From Favolaschia claudopus (lineage: Eukaryota > Basidiomycota > Agaricomycetes > Agaricales > Mycenaceae), in the NCBI GenBank assembly GCA_037176885.1, contig JAWWNJ010000195.1, positions 248,001-312,000 on the forward strand: a DNA stretch of 64,000 bases, written 5' to 3'. The position numbers and the translations under genes were made by a program. Under the pieces are notes generated by a model. That model searched no databases. It was not told the origin of the DNA and worked only from the letters and a program-made list of their open reading frames with translations. Below are positions 44,017-55,278 of this stretch, in pieces. Numbering within the stretch: the first letter of the stretch is position 1; each line of letters opens with the position of its first letter.

Positions 44017-44987
44017 AGTGAGGGAAAGGTAAGAAGGAGGGGGACGCGTGGCGTCAACGAGCTGGTTCGCACAGACGCGCCGACAGCGTGTGAATCAATT
44101 TTCTACCCGAGCTCTCCCATCTTTCTCTCAGTTTTCTCTGGTTTTTCTCTCGCATCAATTCTACCCGAGATTCTACCCGAGTTCTCAGAGAGAATCTCGC
44201 GTAGAATCAACGTAGAATTCGGGTAGAATGAGGCCGCATATCAAATGTTTTCTCGCTTCTCTCGCTCATCATTTCGGTGCCAAAGCCCAAAGGGCGAGGC
44301 GACGGCGCCTCTCCCGTCAGCCTGGAGGCCGACTCCCGAGTCTGCAAACTGCTCCAGGAGGTCCGAAATTTGCAGGCTCAAGCTCGCTGGGGTACATATC
44401 AACAACAGTTTTTTTGGGCTTATTCGCTTGCCCTGCCCGGTTGCTAATACTACATAGCACTGAATCTCAAAGCTCCGTGCAAATTAAATCGTACTACTTA
44501 TGGGGAATATGGGGAAGCTTGCTTCCCCATTCATCGGTATAGGGCAGATGCTTACAAATCTCCGTCCGGATGCATTGTAAGCACTGTCCTGGAGTCCTAA
44601 GTCCGTGTCGGGAACAGCCGGCACTGTCATTGCCATGTGACTTTCGGACTGTGCGCCGAATAAACTTTTCCGAGCTTTTCCGAGTGTTCAACTTTGGTTC
44701 AAGTTCAATCGGCCTGTTTGAAGTTTGAACCTCATGTGCTGTAAATAAATATATATACCTTACCAGCACCTATATACTCAATGGTTGCCTGCTCCTTACT
44801 GTAAGAAAAAATTCAGTAAGCATCAAGTTTTGTAAGTTACAAGCCTCCCAAAAGCCTCCTCAAGTCACAAGCACTTTTAGAATGCCGGGGCTCGGGGAAT
44901 GCTTTGAGCAACTTCAAAAAAATTACCAGACTTTGTGCTACTACCAGTGTCTTGAATATACTTACCACTATCCAGTACCAGTGAGTA
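44017..44987. other. no gene; repeated TTCTACCCGAG motif and a hairpin
   Basis: TTCTACCCGAG and its inverse recur at ~44100-44226, probably a small foldback element. At ~44510 the palindrome TGGGGAAGCTTGCTTCCCCA resembles a diverged form of the hairpin ends at 22.84 and 35.0 kb. No gene is recognised. Confidence 0.4.
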
Positions 44988-45252
44988 CTGTAGTATTACG
45001 TTCAATTCGTAAGGCGGTTTTGGGTGTGACACCCCTTACGAATTTACCCTTTCGTAAGGGGGCCTTGGGACACTGTGACTTACGAAAAATTTTCGTTTTT
45101 TACCCCCTTTTTAGGCCCGAAATCGCACCAAATTTCGTGTCACAGGGGGAAACCTTTCGTAGGACCCCTTTGTGACGCTGTGACTTACGAAAATTTTCGT
45201 AGGATTTCGGGTCTGTGACCTGTGACCCTACGAATTGAACGTAATACTACAG
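44988..45252. mobile_element. MITE family 2, copy 2 (265 bp), inverted
   Basis: Near-identical to 20642-20906 in reverse orientation, and TA-flanked (44986-44987, 45253-45254). The internal CTTACGAA foldback motifs are conserved, which indicates recent spread. Confidence 0.88.
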
Positions 45253-45531
45253 TATAAGCTTTAGCTGTCAAAATTAATAACCCAAAAAAGCCAGGGCCAC
45301 TGAGTGTGCTACCAGATTCATAAGGAGTAGAAGGGTTTTGAAGGTGAATATGAGGGCGGTTACTGAGGCGGTTCTGAGGTTCGTCAACTAAAATAAGTTG
45401 GTTACCCAAATCGGGCGAAACACTGCTTGAGCCAATGATGTTGCCCGAATTTAGCAAGATTAGCTACTGTACATGAAAGAATTGGACGTATTCGACTACG
45501 ATATTGAATTCCCATTCGCACTGAAGCAAGC

Positions 45532-46733
45532 TTACCCTCCTATGTGGACCATCGTCCACATACCTCCAACCTGGTATGTAACTTCAGCACCACGGTGCAT
45601 GTTGGCTTGATATGCTTGTCTGACTTTAGCAGCTGCTAAATTGTCCTGAGCTGTTTTTACATCCAAGTCAAGCTTCTCAATCAGTTTTAGTGCGTCCATC
45701 TCTTCCACAGTCTGTGGGCCAACCGGCGGTGCTAGCACCGGAATAATTCTGGGAGAATGGCCATACTTCAGCTGAAATGGTGAAAAGCCAGTAGAGGCAT
45801 TCAAGGAATTCATGATGGCAAAGCGAACTCGTGGTAAAGCGGCATGCCATCCCTTTTGATTTCGGTCAACATGATAGCGAATGGCCTGAACAACTGTTTT
45901 ATTGGTACGTTCACTACCACCATCAGTCTCGGGATGATATGATGTACACATTTGTCAGCTTCACACCAGTGAGCTTGTGTAAAGCCTCCCAGAGTTTAGA
46001 TGTGAAAGCTTTATCACGATCTGAGATCAGGTTCTTCATCAATCCATTCTCACAATACCAGTGATTAGACAAGACTAGTTCAGTCTGTTCAGCAGTGTCA
46101 TCAGAGTGTACAGCAGCAATCTGCACATCAGGTCTGTCATTGTAAGGATCATATCAAACCCTCCATCCATAGGGAGAGGTCCAATGAAATCCAAAGCCAC
46201 ATTCTCGAATCTGCCATCTGGTATTGGGAGTGGATGTAAGGGTCCAACTGTTTCTTTGTCCGACTCTTGTTTCGCTGGCACTGAACACATGAAGGTATGT
46301 AAGCTTCTTCAAGGTCCCGGCGCATGTTTGGCCGATAGAATGAATTTCTGAGTGGGTCATAACTCTTTGTGAACCCAAAGTGCCCCAATGAATCATGTGC
46401 AAGGTGGTAAAGCAGTTCTCGGACCTCTGCATCCTTTGGAATTACCAAGCGGTCCCCAATGTAGACCAGATTCTGTCCAGGACTGCGGCATACACCTGGA
46501 ATGCTCCCAGATGCAATGCCTGATTCAAGCTGTTTGGTGAAGTCATCGGTATCATACGCGGCGGTGATCCGGCGTAGAAATTCTTCATCTGCAGAGATCT
46601 TTAGGGTGCCGGCAGCAGCTGGAATCCGATCTCTTTTGGGTAGATGAGTTGAAGAAAGAAGGGCAGCGGCGGTGCAGTTGAGTGGACTGTTGAGAGAATA
46701 TTGGATGAACGTAGACGTGAACGCGGCAAACAA
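45532..46733 (-). pseudogene. Ty3/Gypsy integrase fragment, frameshifted
   Basis: Minus-strand remains of a Gypsy polyprotein. The HHCC zinc domain of integrase (HLAHDSLGHFGFTKS ... CVQCQRNKSRT, ~46410-46270) is followed by the catalytic core in three different frames: FENVALDFIGPLPMDGGFDM (~46200), LISDRDKAFTSKLW (~46020) and SYHPETDGGSERTNK (~45945). These contain the core D, D and E residues. The family motif FSPFQLKYGHSPR follows, and it ends before any chromodomain at a junction with the palindrome-bearing sequence shared with 21.88 kb. The reverse transcriptase is missing. At least two frame breaks make this a pseudogene. Confidence 0.85.
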
Positions 46734-46844
46734 TACTTAGTCCGCTGGGAAGGCTATGGGCCTGAATATGATGAATGGGTTGCTGGGCGGGAGATGGAAG
46801 ATACCGTTGCACTAGATGTGTGGGAACAAGAGGAGGAACCATGA
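46688..46844 (+). pseudogene. Gypsy chromodomain and C-terminus, opposite strand
   Basis: The plus-strand frame reads [20 protein letters not shown], then [11 protein letters not shown] and a stop at 46842-46844. The YLVRWEGY and EYDEWV blocks are typical of the chromodomain at the end of chromoviral integrases. It starts almost exactly where the minus-strand integrase fragment begins, so the two are joined head to head by an inversion. A polypurine tract and LTR-like start follow. Confidence 0.8.
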
Positions 46845-46873
46845 CCCACTCAATCTTTTGAAGTGGGGGAGAG

Positions 46874-47095
46874 TGTAAGTCTGACACTTACATCACGGAC
46901 CAGAACTTTACTATAATCAATGGATCATGATCTTGGTTACAGTATTTAGTCTTTGACATGTCACATTTTTTTCTTATCTTGTCTTACACTTACACCACGA
47001 CAATCTAGGTCTTTACTTTCCTAGGTCTTTACTTTCCACTTGTATACCTATCTTGTCTTACACTTACACCACGACAATCTAGATCACTGTTGGCA
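46874..47095 (+). repeat. Gypsy 3' LTR, probable, with internal duplication
   Basis: The purine tract AAGTGGGGGAGAG is followed directly by TGTAAGTCTGACACTTACAT, the expected border of a 3' LTR. ATCTTGTCTTACACTTACAC with ACGACAATCTAG occurs twice about 80 bp apart (46976, 47050), so either the LTR carries a tandem duplication or two LTR ends are fused. The 3' border is not clear. Confidence 0.6.
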
Positions 47096-48009
47096 AAAAC
47101 CAGATCTTTTTGACTACCCCTTGACCACCATTGACGAAGCCTAGTAAGAATTATTAGTTGCGGCTTGGCAAGTATCTCCACCAAACCTTTTGATGTCCAA
47201 ACATTGCGAGTGATCATGACCCGAGCTCCTTCAGCAATAAGCACCTCTTGCTCCAACCCATCAGCGTCCTCTTCAGAAGTTCACGGCTATTGTGCTCAGC
47301 CCGACAAAGCAAGACAGGTTTTCCCAACGATGCAAGACAGCGAGTGTTCCATCCATCGTTTTCAGAAATTCAGGATTAGTGGTTGGCTTCAAGGGCTAAA
47401 CATATTATCATAGAATCTTGGATGGTATAAAGGTTCAATACGTACAATGCTGACCAGAGAGTTTCAAAGACCACAAATAGTTCTCAGAGAATGTCCAGGG
47501 ATATCCAAGTAGGGGCCTCCTTTAATGAGAGAAAATGGCCAAAATTGACGAAAACCACAATATTGCACGGGTTATAGCGACAGAACCGATGCATATTTTT
47601 GCCCAATTCGAAATGTCACATCTGTACATGTCTACTCGTCAAGGGCTACAATCTGGCCTATCCAGACTTTGATGAAAAACATCTTGCGCCAAGCTGGATT
47701 TTGGTGGTTTTGCCTTTTTCGGCCATTTCATGGCATATCATGATTGTTTGATCAAATTATTATGCTAGAAATTTGCAGATAGTCATTCTAGCCAACCTAG
47801 CACTTTGTTTCATGAAGAGCCCTCCATTCAGCCTCCAGAAATCCGAAAAAGGAGCGACGCCATCACTTTCCGTACACTGCCTAGCGCTTTGATTTGGGCA
47901 GTGGCGTTCATACAGCGTCCAGAAATGTGAAAAAACAGCGACGCCATCACTTTTTGTGAGCACGAGTAGATGAGACCCGTGAGAACTTACTAACAGTGGC
48001 TGATGGGTG
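47096..48009. other. no gene; short direct repeat near 47.85-47.95 kb
   Basis: No convincing gene. AGCGACGCCATCACTTT occurs twice (~47853 and ~47937) with similar flanks, so this is a local duplication. Confidence 0.35.
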
Positions 48010-49202
48010 ATTAACCGTTCTTTAACGAGATGGTCTCTCGGCAGTGCAGCATCTCCTTCTCGTAAGTTTAATTTTGTCGTGTTCTCTTGAGGTAGCTGGT
48101 TGCGTTCACTCATTGGTTGACTTTCGTTCATTTCACATCACTGCGGCCTGCGGAGTGGATATTTATTTGCTTTCGTGCTCTAAGCTCGACAAATTAGGAA
48201 TTCATTTCCGTTTATCAGCTCAACAGCTTTTGCAGCTATGGACTACGCCGCAGGCAAGCAACAACAAGAGCTGAGGGTTTGTTTCTCAATTTGCTTCCTG
48301 CCGTCTCCCACCATCGATCTCCTTCAGCAGCCGCCAACCCGAACGCTCGTGCCTTCCTTTTCAAAGCTTCAAGTCTTCAACGCTGCTGGCAGTCTGCTGC
48401 GTTGGTTTCTACTCACAACTCTATCGATTACGCACTGCTTGGTTGTCGCTCAGTGTCGCTGCGATCTCCAAGAGTATCGCTACAGATCTGATGAACCATT
48501 GTCAAGTTTCTTTCCATTACTCGTCGAACGGTCACTTTGTGGCTTCAATATTACCCATCTTTGTCATTCAACATTGCTCTACAGCTGTTCATACTCAACG
48601 CAATCGAATTGCACTCGAATCAAGCCTTGCCACTGCCTGCCCTCAACCCCAAAAATCTTTTTTTGTTACATTTTTTCAACATGGATGGTCTGAGAATGCT
48701 GGCAAGCCTAATCAATCAACTCATTGAATATTTTCTGCCGTCCCGTCCCAATTGATCAAATTCAAGGCACTTCATCAGAGCTCGAATGACCGCCGCCTCA
48801 ATATGGTTCCGAAGATTTACAATGTTTGGGCCAACTAGGTCCTTGATGAGAACAACAAGCAACACAGTAGGTATTTGGATACAGAGATACTGGGAGACTT
48901 CTGACTCTTCATCACTAGATCCTTGAGCTGAATCAAAGCTGTCGTGGCTTCTGAGGTACGTCGCTGAAAAAGAAAAATCGATTGGCAGCTCGCTTTCCCG
49001 GTTCAGATTCCGGTAGTGCATTCCGAGTCCATCGGAGCGAAGTGCAGCTCGTGCACTCCGTATTCTTCCACTAGTGTTGTTATCGATATTGACTTCAAAC
49101 TAACATACAGAGAGCAGCGGGACGTAGAACTCAAGCGAGTCCGCCATTTATGTTCAATGTCCATGCCCCGCGGGTGCCGGAGCGAAGCGGAGGCGTATCT
49201 TG
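48010..49202 (+). repeat. 1.19-kb dispersed repeat, copy 2
   Basis: The same sequence as 40599-41791, in the same orientation. The flanking sequences differ completely on both sides, so the repeat unit is well delimited by the comparison. See copy 1 for its ends. Confidence 0.88.
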
Positions 49203-49382
49203 CAATTACTAACTAAGTAACGGCGTCACTAGCCAACTAATTTTTATTTAAGCGAGGCCCTTTGGGCCCTGCATGACGTTTACAATTTTATACGAGTTGG
49301 TAGACTAGATTTTTTATTGCAATTTTCAAAACTAATGGCATTCGCCAAAATAAAAATCTTTTAGAGTCGGGCTCAGGACCCC

Positions 49383-49960
49383 AGGATTTGCCGTAGCTGC
49401 CGGTTCGAACCGGTCGGCCGTCAACACTTTTTGGGTTTTGGATTTGTGCAATGCTGTCGATTTCAGTGTTTTGTGTAGGCTAAATACCATCTCCTATATA
49501 CAGGTTACATTTCTACACACTCTGGCAGAGATAAGTATATTACCCTAAATGTGCTCGTGGTAATTATAATTGTACAACAATTTTGATGCCTGCTCCCTGA
49601 TTAGGGAGAATGTGCTCTATGGATGGTGTCCTGGTCTTCAGGGCCTAAGGTATAATCGCCAGAGATACCTATAGCTGACTGTGGACCTTATCCCGCCACT
49701 CTATGATTCAGAGGCCTTGAAGTGTGCTAACTAACATCCATGTCCTTCTGATTTGTAGTTGATCAACACAGTTTGAGGCCTCCAGAGCTATTGAAAACCC
49801 TGTATAATAGCCCTCGCATATGATACAAAATGGACTATGGGCACTCAGAAACGCCAAAAACATCCAATCCAACCGGTGTTTACTCGTGTTGAAAACCGAA
49901 AAAGTGTTGACGGCCGACCGGTTCGAACCGGCAGCTGCGGCAAGAGCTGCGGCAAATCCT
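49383..49960. mobile_element. TIR element (578 bp) with GGTTCGAACC in both ends
   Basis: Inverted ends begin AGGATTTGCCG and include GCTGCCGGTTCGAACCGGTC and CGGCCGTCAACACTTTTT. The right end has a short duplicated GCAGCTCTTGCC insertion. It has no coding sequence. The palindrome GGTTCGAACC matches the RNA polymerase III B-box consensus, but there is no tRNA-like fold. Confidence 0.75.
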
Positions 49961-51318
49961 CAGTAATATACGCGGAGGTGGCAACCGGCTGAATTCCAGT
50001 GTTGATCGCCGGGCTCCAACGCTGTCCGGCAACCCGGCATTGGACTCCGGTGGGCCTCCGTCACTTTTCACTGGACTACACTGGCGTCCGCTGGATTACA
50101 TCGGAGGCCGTTGCAGGCCGCTCCCCACCCATTTCCAGTGGAATCCGGTGGAGTCCATCGAATTTTGACAATGTTCCGGGCTCAAATAATTTAGGCAGCG
50201 CAGCAGATTTGAATTATATTGACGTGCACTGACTCAAGGTGATTGAGTGTAACTTGGCTAGAGTGCTTTCTTCTACTGAAAACAAATAAGGCAAAAACTA
50301 CAGGAGGTATACAACTGATCACCGAACCATTCATTCTAGGTGTTTATGACGCGAGCGGGATTCAGAGGAATTATTCATTTCACGAGCTGTACGCCCGCCG
50401 TAGGAAGGGCGGTGGGCGCAGCGAGCCTGCCCTGCCGAAGGCAGGGTGTTAAAGCTCGTTTCATCAATTGAAGAAGTCCATGAACAAGTTCAACCGAGAA
50501 AATATAACCACGGGCTCGCGTTATTTTACAAGTTGAACTGTAGGTAAAAGGGGTTGAAACTATCCTGAACTAGCAGAGAAAGTGAATTCAACTTCATTTC
50601 TACATCCCTCCGAGCTGAGTCTCAAACTTACCATAAACTTGATATTTTCCGTATAAACTAGCGTTCTTCGCTGACTCCCAACGATTTCCATTGGAATCCA
50701 GTGACAAATTGATTGAACTGAATACTACGAAAGCGACTAACAAGCTCAAGCTATGATACTTTTTCCGGACTTTCCGTTCGCGATTTTCTGGTCTAGTAGG
50801 ACGAGACATCACTCTAGAAACTTCTTTCTCCCAAACTTCGTCCCGTCGGGTCGGAAATTTTAGCAACAAAACAGTTGAATGATTGCCATGGATCAACACA
50901 AAATACGGAATCGTAAATTCATGATTCGGCGACTTGCTCAAACTCCAAGAAATCAACGCGCCCACAGCTTTTATTTCATCATGCTGAAGTTCCCCCAGCC
51001 TGAGCTCTTATCCTAGAGTAGAAAGGGTTTGGAGTGTGTGCTCGGAGAATTGTCTGAGCCCGAAAATTTTTGACCTACCAAAATTTTTTCTCGACCTCTG
51101 GCTGACCCCCCCCCCATCCCTCACCTGATGTTATCAATTCTTATCTTTGGACCCCCTTGCGCTCATTTACAACGAATATGGAATACTGACCGAATAACAC
51201 CCCTCGCTCATTTACTAGTTGTCGCACGCAATAACACCGAAGCATTTATCAAGAAGTGCTGTGATTCTACCGTTCAGTGACAGAAGTTTGTGATGAGAGA
51301 AGTTCGGAAGGACGGGTA
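49961..51318. other. no gene; degenerate CCGG/GGAGTCC repeats
   Basis: 49985-50165 is a run of degenerate repeats around CCGGTGG, TCCAGTG and GGATTACA. 50395-50455 contains a GCGCAGCGAGC / GCCTGCCCTGCCGAAGGCAG G/C-rich foldback. No gene is recognised in the remainder. Confidence 0.35.
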
Positions 51319-52351
51319 CGGTAGCCGAGATCGATACGGTTCGATTTCGGCCGAGTTCACGGCACATCGGCCATTACTATATCTGGTAATGATGCACACC
51401 GCCAAAGGAATATTGTTCTACCTCCCTGATGTAGTTCTCCCTGTTAAATCTGTAGGTATTATAGGCAATATTGACCTACCCTTCTGACTGTCCCACCTAC
51501 CATTCAATTTTTCCATCGACTTTGATTGCTTTGTGACAGCTAGTCACAGTAACGACATTTACTGATGGTAAAAGTGCTCAGCGGGACAGCCACCTTTGAC
51601 AAGTAAAGGTGGGGCTAGGTGAAATCGCCGCGTCTACCGCAAACGCGCCGCGTCACACACCGTGACTGCCGCAGCCGAGCTCAAGACTGCCGCGTCACTT
51701 TCTGAACACGCCGCGTCCCTGCGCACGACTACCGCACGCCGCCGCCGCCGCCGACTATCACCCCAAACTCAAGCTCAAAAATTATAACTCGGGACAATCA
51801 CATTTCAACAAGCTCTCTACCTACCATCCTCGCCGATCGCCTGTGAGTCTTATTGGAATAAACAGTAAATAAATAAATCATGTTCCATTTCATAGTAATA
51901 CAAACTTGATACTAACGTAGACTGTACTCATTCCTCATCTACCTCCACAATATACCAGCCAGGACCCGACTGCACAACCTTCCCAGGAAGAGATTTCTTC
52001 TGATTTTATGAGTCTTTTCCTCGCGGCCGATAATGAATTGTCCAAGACGCGCCGAAAATTGTCCACCGTGGACAATTCTCGACGCGTCCCACGTGCTGAT
52101 CAGGTGATGTAAGACGCGTCGTTTGAAGACGTGATTCTTGTGAGAATCCTCACAACAACAACAAACTATTTCTTTGCATCTCCTCTTGATTCTCCTCTGT
52201 CGCATTGGCTGCTCACCCCATTGCTGAGCATTTCCAGACTCAGAGCTAGCACACATGCAAGAATACTGTAACGAGTCAAGCCCGAGTTGCCCGATTGGGC
52301 ATCAATATGCTGGCATCGGCCGAAATCGAACCGTATCGATCTCGGCTACCG
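51319..52351. mobile_element. mariner-type foldback element (1.03 kb)
   Basis: The inverted ends start CGGTAGCCGAGATCGATACG and match perfectly for about 35 bp, with TA on both sides (51317-51318, 52352-52353). The interior has no transposase. A CGCCGC/ACGCGCC-rich block at 51625-51760 is low in complexity. Confidence 0.75.
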
Positions 52352-53249
52352 TAACCGGAAGCGACAGTTGGGCATCCGCATCAAACATTCTTGACTCATA
52401 TTAATATTCATGAGCGGCAAGGGCGGCGGGGGCGACAACGGCGGCATGGTTGGTTAGAGCACAAATGGGGCTTCAGAAGGCATACTAGTTAGCTAATTTT
52501 TGTTCCCCGAGGCTCGGAGAGGTACACACAATTTTGAGTTTTTTGACTCAAAAATTTGGCCGCAGCCAAAATGTCGTGGGAAAAACTTCGGAGGTGGTTT
52601 TTTTGGACGTTTTCGAGGGTGTTGAGTCTGATTCTGAAGTCAGATTTATGCCAAAAATTCGCGTTCTTCGGCAATCATCATTGTCGGCACTGTATATTAC
52701 GTTGAAGCAGTGCATCCCATCCTATCCTATACTTGAAAAGAGGGCCAGGCCATCAGTCGCGTGACTTTTGACAGAAAATCACGGGGTCAATGTCGAGATG
52801 TTGAGATCGCACTAGACGTCGCGAGCGGAGCGAGCGCAGCGGGGTTTGGGGCGGCCAGCCCCAACAAGCTGTGTGACCGAACGGAGGTAGGTCGGCGAGC
52901 GCAGCGAGTCGGCCGTGCCGGAGGCAGGGAGCTAAAGCTTGTACATGAAAACACAAGGATCAGCTCACGTGAAAAGTAACGTGACTTTGACACGAAACCA
53001 CGGGACCATGTCGAGATGTCGCTGCCGGATGTCGAGATGTTGCTCCCGGTTTGTGAAAATGGTAAAGTACGAGTTTTGCCGCGCAACGCGACGGCCCGCT
53101 ACCCACAAGTCGGATAGTGATATCGGTGGGAGAGGACGGTTCAATTCGATGAGCAGGATTCCGGCCTCCATGGCACTTGAGCGACGCAAAGACGGTGAGG
53201 ATGGTCGTGTGGATGAAGTCTGAATCGACGTCGTCGAGGATGCTGGGGG
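52352..53249. other. no gene; G/C-rich foldback near 52.82-52.94 kb
   Basis: GAGCGGAGCGAGCGCAGCGG and TCGGCGAGCGCAGCGAGTCG form strong foldbacks, and ATGTCGAGATGT occurs several times (52791-53040). No recognisable gene. Confidence 0.35.
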
Positions 53250-54666
53250 TTAGAATTTTACGTGGAAGGACAGCGTAGATGGTGCAGAGTTAGGAGAGTG
53301 ACTGAGGTTGGTTGTTGATCTCGAACTCTGCATCGTCGCAGGGCGGAGGGGAGGCATGAGTTCGAAGAGAGTTAAGGTGTGTTGCTGAGTCGTAGGACTC
53401 GTGTTCGTGCAGTGATTGCGATAATGGCGGCGCATGTTGGAGTTTACGTTGAAAGCGCGACCGCAAAAAGGATGTGGGCAGCGGAACGCTATATATAAAT
53501 ATAAAGTAAGTCAATAGTATGAATGGAATCAAACCACGGTGTGGGGCGGAAAGACGGGAAAAAATGTAATTGGACATGAGAAAAAGAAAGCGATACAAAA
53601 AAAAAAAAAAAACGAAGTTAGGCTAAAGTTAAGCAAAGAATCGTCACTCACGCATCGCGCCGGTATGAGTATTGACATGAACCCTGAGGCTGCTGGGCCG
53701 ATTGAATAGAAAACGCTATTGACCCAACACTGTAGCGCACCATGTGACTCGGTGATGGCCGTTGTCTGCCCTTTGCGCGCGGAAAACCCAAGTCCCCCCT
53801 CTCAGAATGCCCTCTAGATGGCCTTGAACTCCCTTATGGTTGCAGATACTGTCTCAGAGTCCATAACTAGCCTGTCAGAGGTCGGTGGGAGGTGTCGGGG
53901 GAGTTTATATCTTCACGGAGCGCGAAGGCCACGCCAAATGCGGTTCAAGTCCCTCACCCAGGTCGCGTTGCTTGTAGACTGTGTCCCATTCCCCCGAGAA
54001 ACATAATAATTCGCTAAATTGTTGCTAAATAATACATATTTATTCTTGCTTTTGGCCTGAATTCCTTGAAATATCACCAGGCTAGCCAAATCACTATGCT
54101 GTAGTATGTATACCAAAAATTGACCATTGTGGTGCCCCCTGGACCTCAGCTCTTCTCAACTTTGCTGACTTGACTTGGGTTTTCCGCGCGCGAAGGGCAG
54201 ACAGCGGCCATCACCGAGTCACGTGGTGCGCTACAGTGTTGGGTCAATAGCGTTTTCTGATTAGATTGAATCGTTTCCCGCAAGTGAGGCACGCGTGATG
54301 TTTGCCTTCTGAGCTCCCAGAGGCATGCTCGTGCTCAGCTTCAACTTCAGCTCCGTGTTCCAAGTCAGCAGCCTCCACTACATCATTGAAACTCGAATTA
54401 TTTGGTGTGCTTCCGCTACCAATAACGGGGGAGCTACTCAGTTGAGGGACTTTGGGGCTGGGCATGAACTCGGCGGCGCCGGCGCTATCGGCGTCGTCAG
54501 CGTCTGTGGGTAAGGCTCCAACCGTTTCCTTGTGTAAACGTTTTACACGGTTATATCCGTTTCTTTTTTCGTTTGTTTTGCCGAGGTCGACAAACGGTAA
54601 ACAAAAATAAAACAAACGACTAAACGGTCACTTACTTTCATCAGCCAGATCAGTGTGCGGAACCAT
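53250..54666 (-). pseudogene. C2H2 zinc-finger protein gene interrupted by a MITE
   Basis: The minus-strand gene has coding parts 54666-54636, 54503-54272, 53699-53652 and 53488-53250. An acidic, Ser-rich N-terminal region precedes the first C2H2 finger (CLTCGKRFN, then RPSSL...HVNTH), and a second finger of the CPHPFCGRAFNVNSNMRRHY type follows. Tandem C2H2 fingers bind DNA, so a nuclear transcription factor is likely. MITE family 1 copy C (53708-54263) lies between RFN and RPSSL, inside the first finger. Without it and one copy of its 8-bp duplication the frame is continuous. The intron 53651-53489 has a GTGAGT donor and an AG acceptor. The true start may lie farther upstream, beyond the Copia insertion at 54805; the ATG at 54666 is the first usable one. 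The paired fingers and the acidic region look like a host gene rather than a mobile one. Confidence 0.8.
53708..54263. mobile_element. MITE family 1, copy C, in the zinc-finger gene
   Basis: Same ends and interior as copies A and B. The 8-bp duplication GATTGAAT is at 53700-53707 and 54264-54271. Five extra bases lie between the right terminal repeat and the duplication. Confidence 0.9.
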
Positions 54667-54804
54667 CCTTGGAGCTGCCGGTCTGTGTAATTTGTAACCG
54701 GTGTCGATCCTTCCTTGATCCTGACACTCAGGATCATCAAGTCAGCGCCTCGGGGCGGCAGATTCGAGACGGCGCGAACATCTTGATGCCTGCTGGGCAC
54801 AGTG

Positions 54805-55100
54805 TGTCGAAACCAACGGGAAGCGAGCGAGCCAAACCTGAAATCTATCTTTAGGCAACTATGACGAAGTGGATTTCAGGCTCCGCAACTCTGAATCCAA
54901 CTGCGTCATCGCTAGCGGTGACATGTCACGTCACATCACGCGCCAAGCTTTTCCTCAGCTGTTGTTGTTAACTAACACGACGCTGAGGTGAGGCTTCTAT
55001 TATTCTGTACCCAAGAATACATTACTTACAGTATTCCCTAGCTAATCGTGTATTCTGTCTAGGTGCATAATAGAGCTGTTGTTGTTAACTAACACGACGC
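54805..55100 (+). repeat. Copia 5' LTR (right border uncertain)
   Basis: The left border is fixed by comparison with 60194. The right border is unclear because of an internal duplication and the shortened 3' LTR. Confidence 0.65.
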
Positions 55101-55278
55101 TGAGCTAATCGTGTATTCTGTCTAGGACGGACGTCCGGTTCTGAGAGGTTACGGGCCCTCGTAGGACGCCAGTTTCACTGCGCAACGCTAGCCGGACGCT
55201 ACACAGCTCAACAGCAAAACCAACCAGCCGCAGGAGTCTGCAAACGCTCGCAACTCCAGGCCACGTCATCCGCCAGAC

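Noticed and set aside
40599..49202. The two 1.19-kb copies as LTRs of one 8.6-kb retrotransposon
   Set aside because: They lack TG...CA ends and a flanking duplication, and the interior is a mix of unrelated fragments on both strands, not a polyprotein.
49400..49425. tRNA gene suggested by the GGTTCGAACC box
   Set aside because: There is no A box, acceptor stem or cloverleaf. The box lies in an inverted terminal repeat and occurs at both ends.
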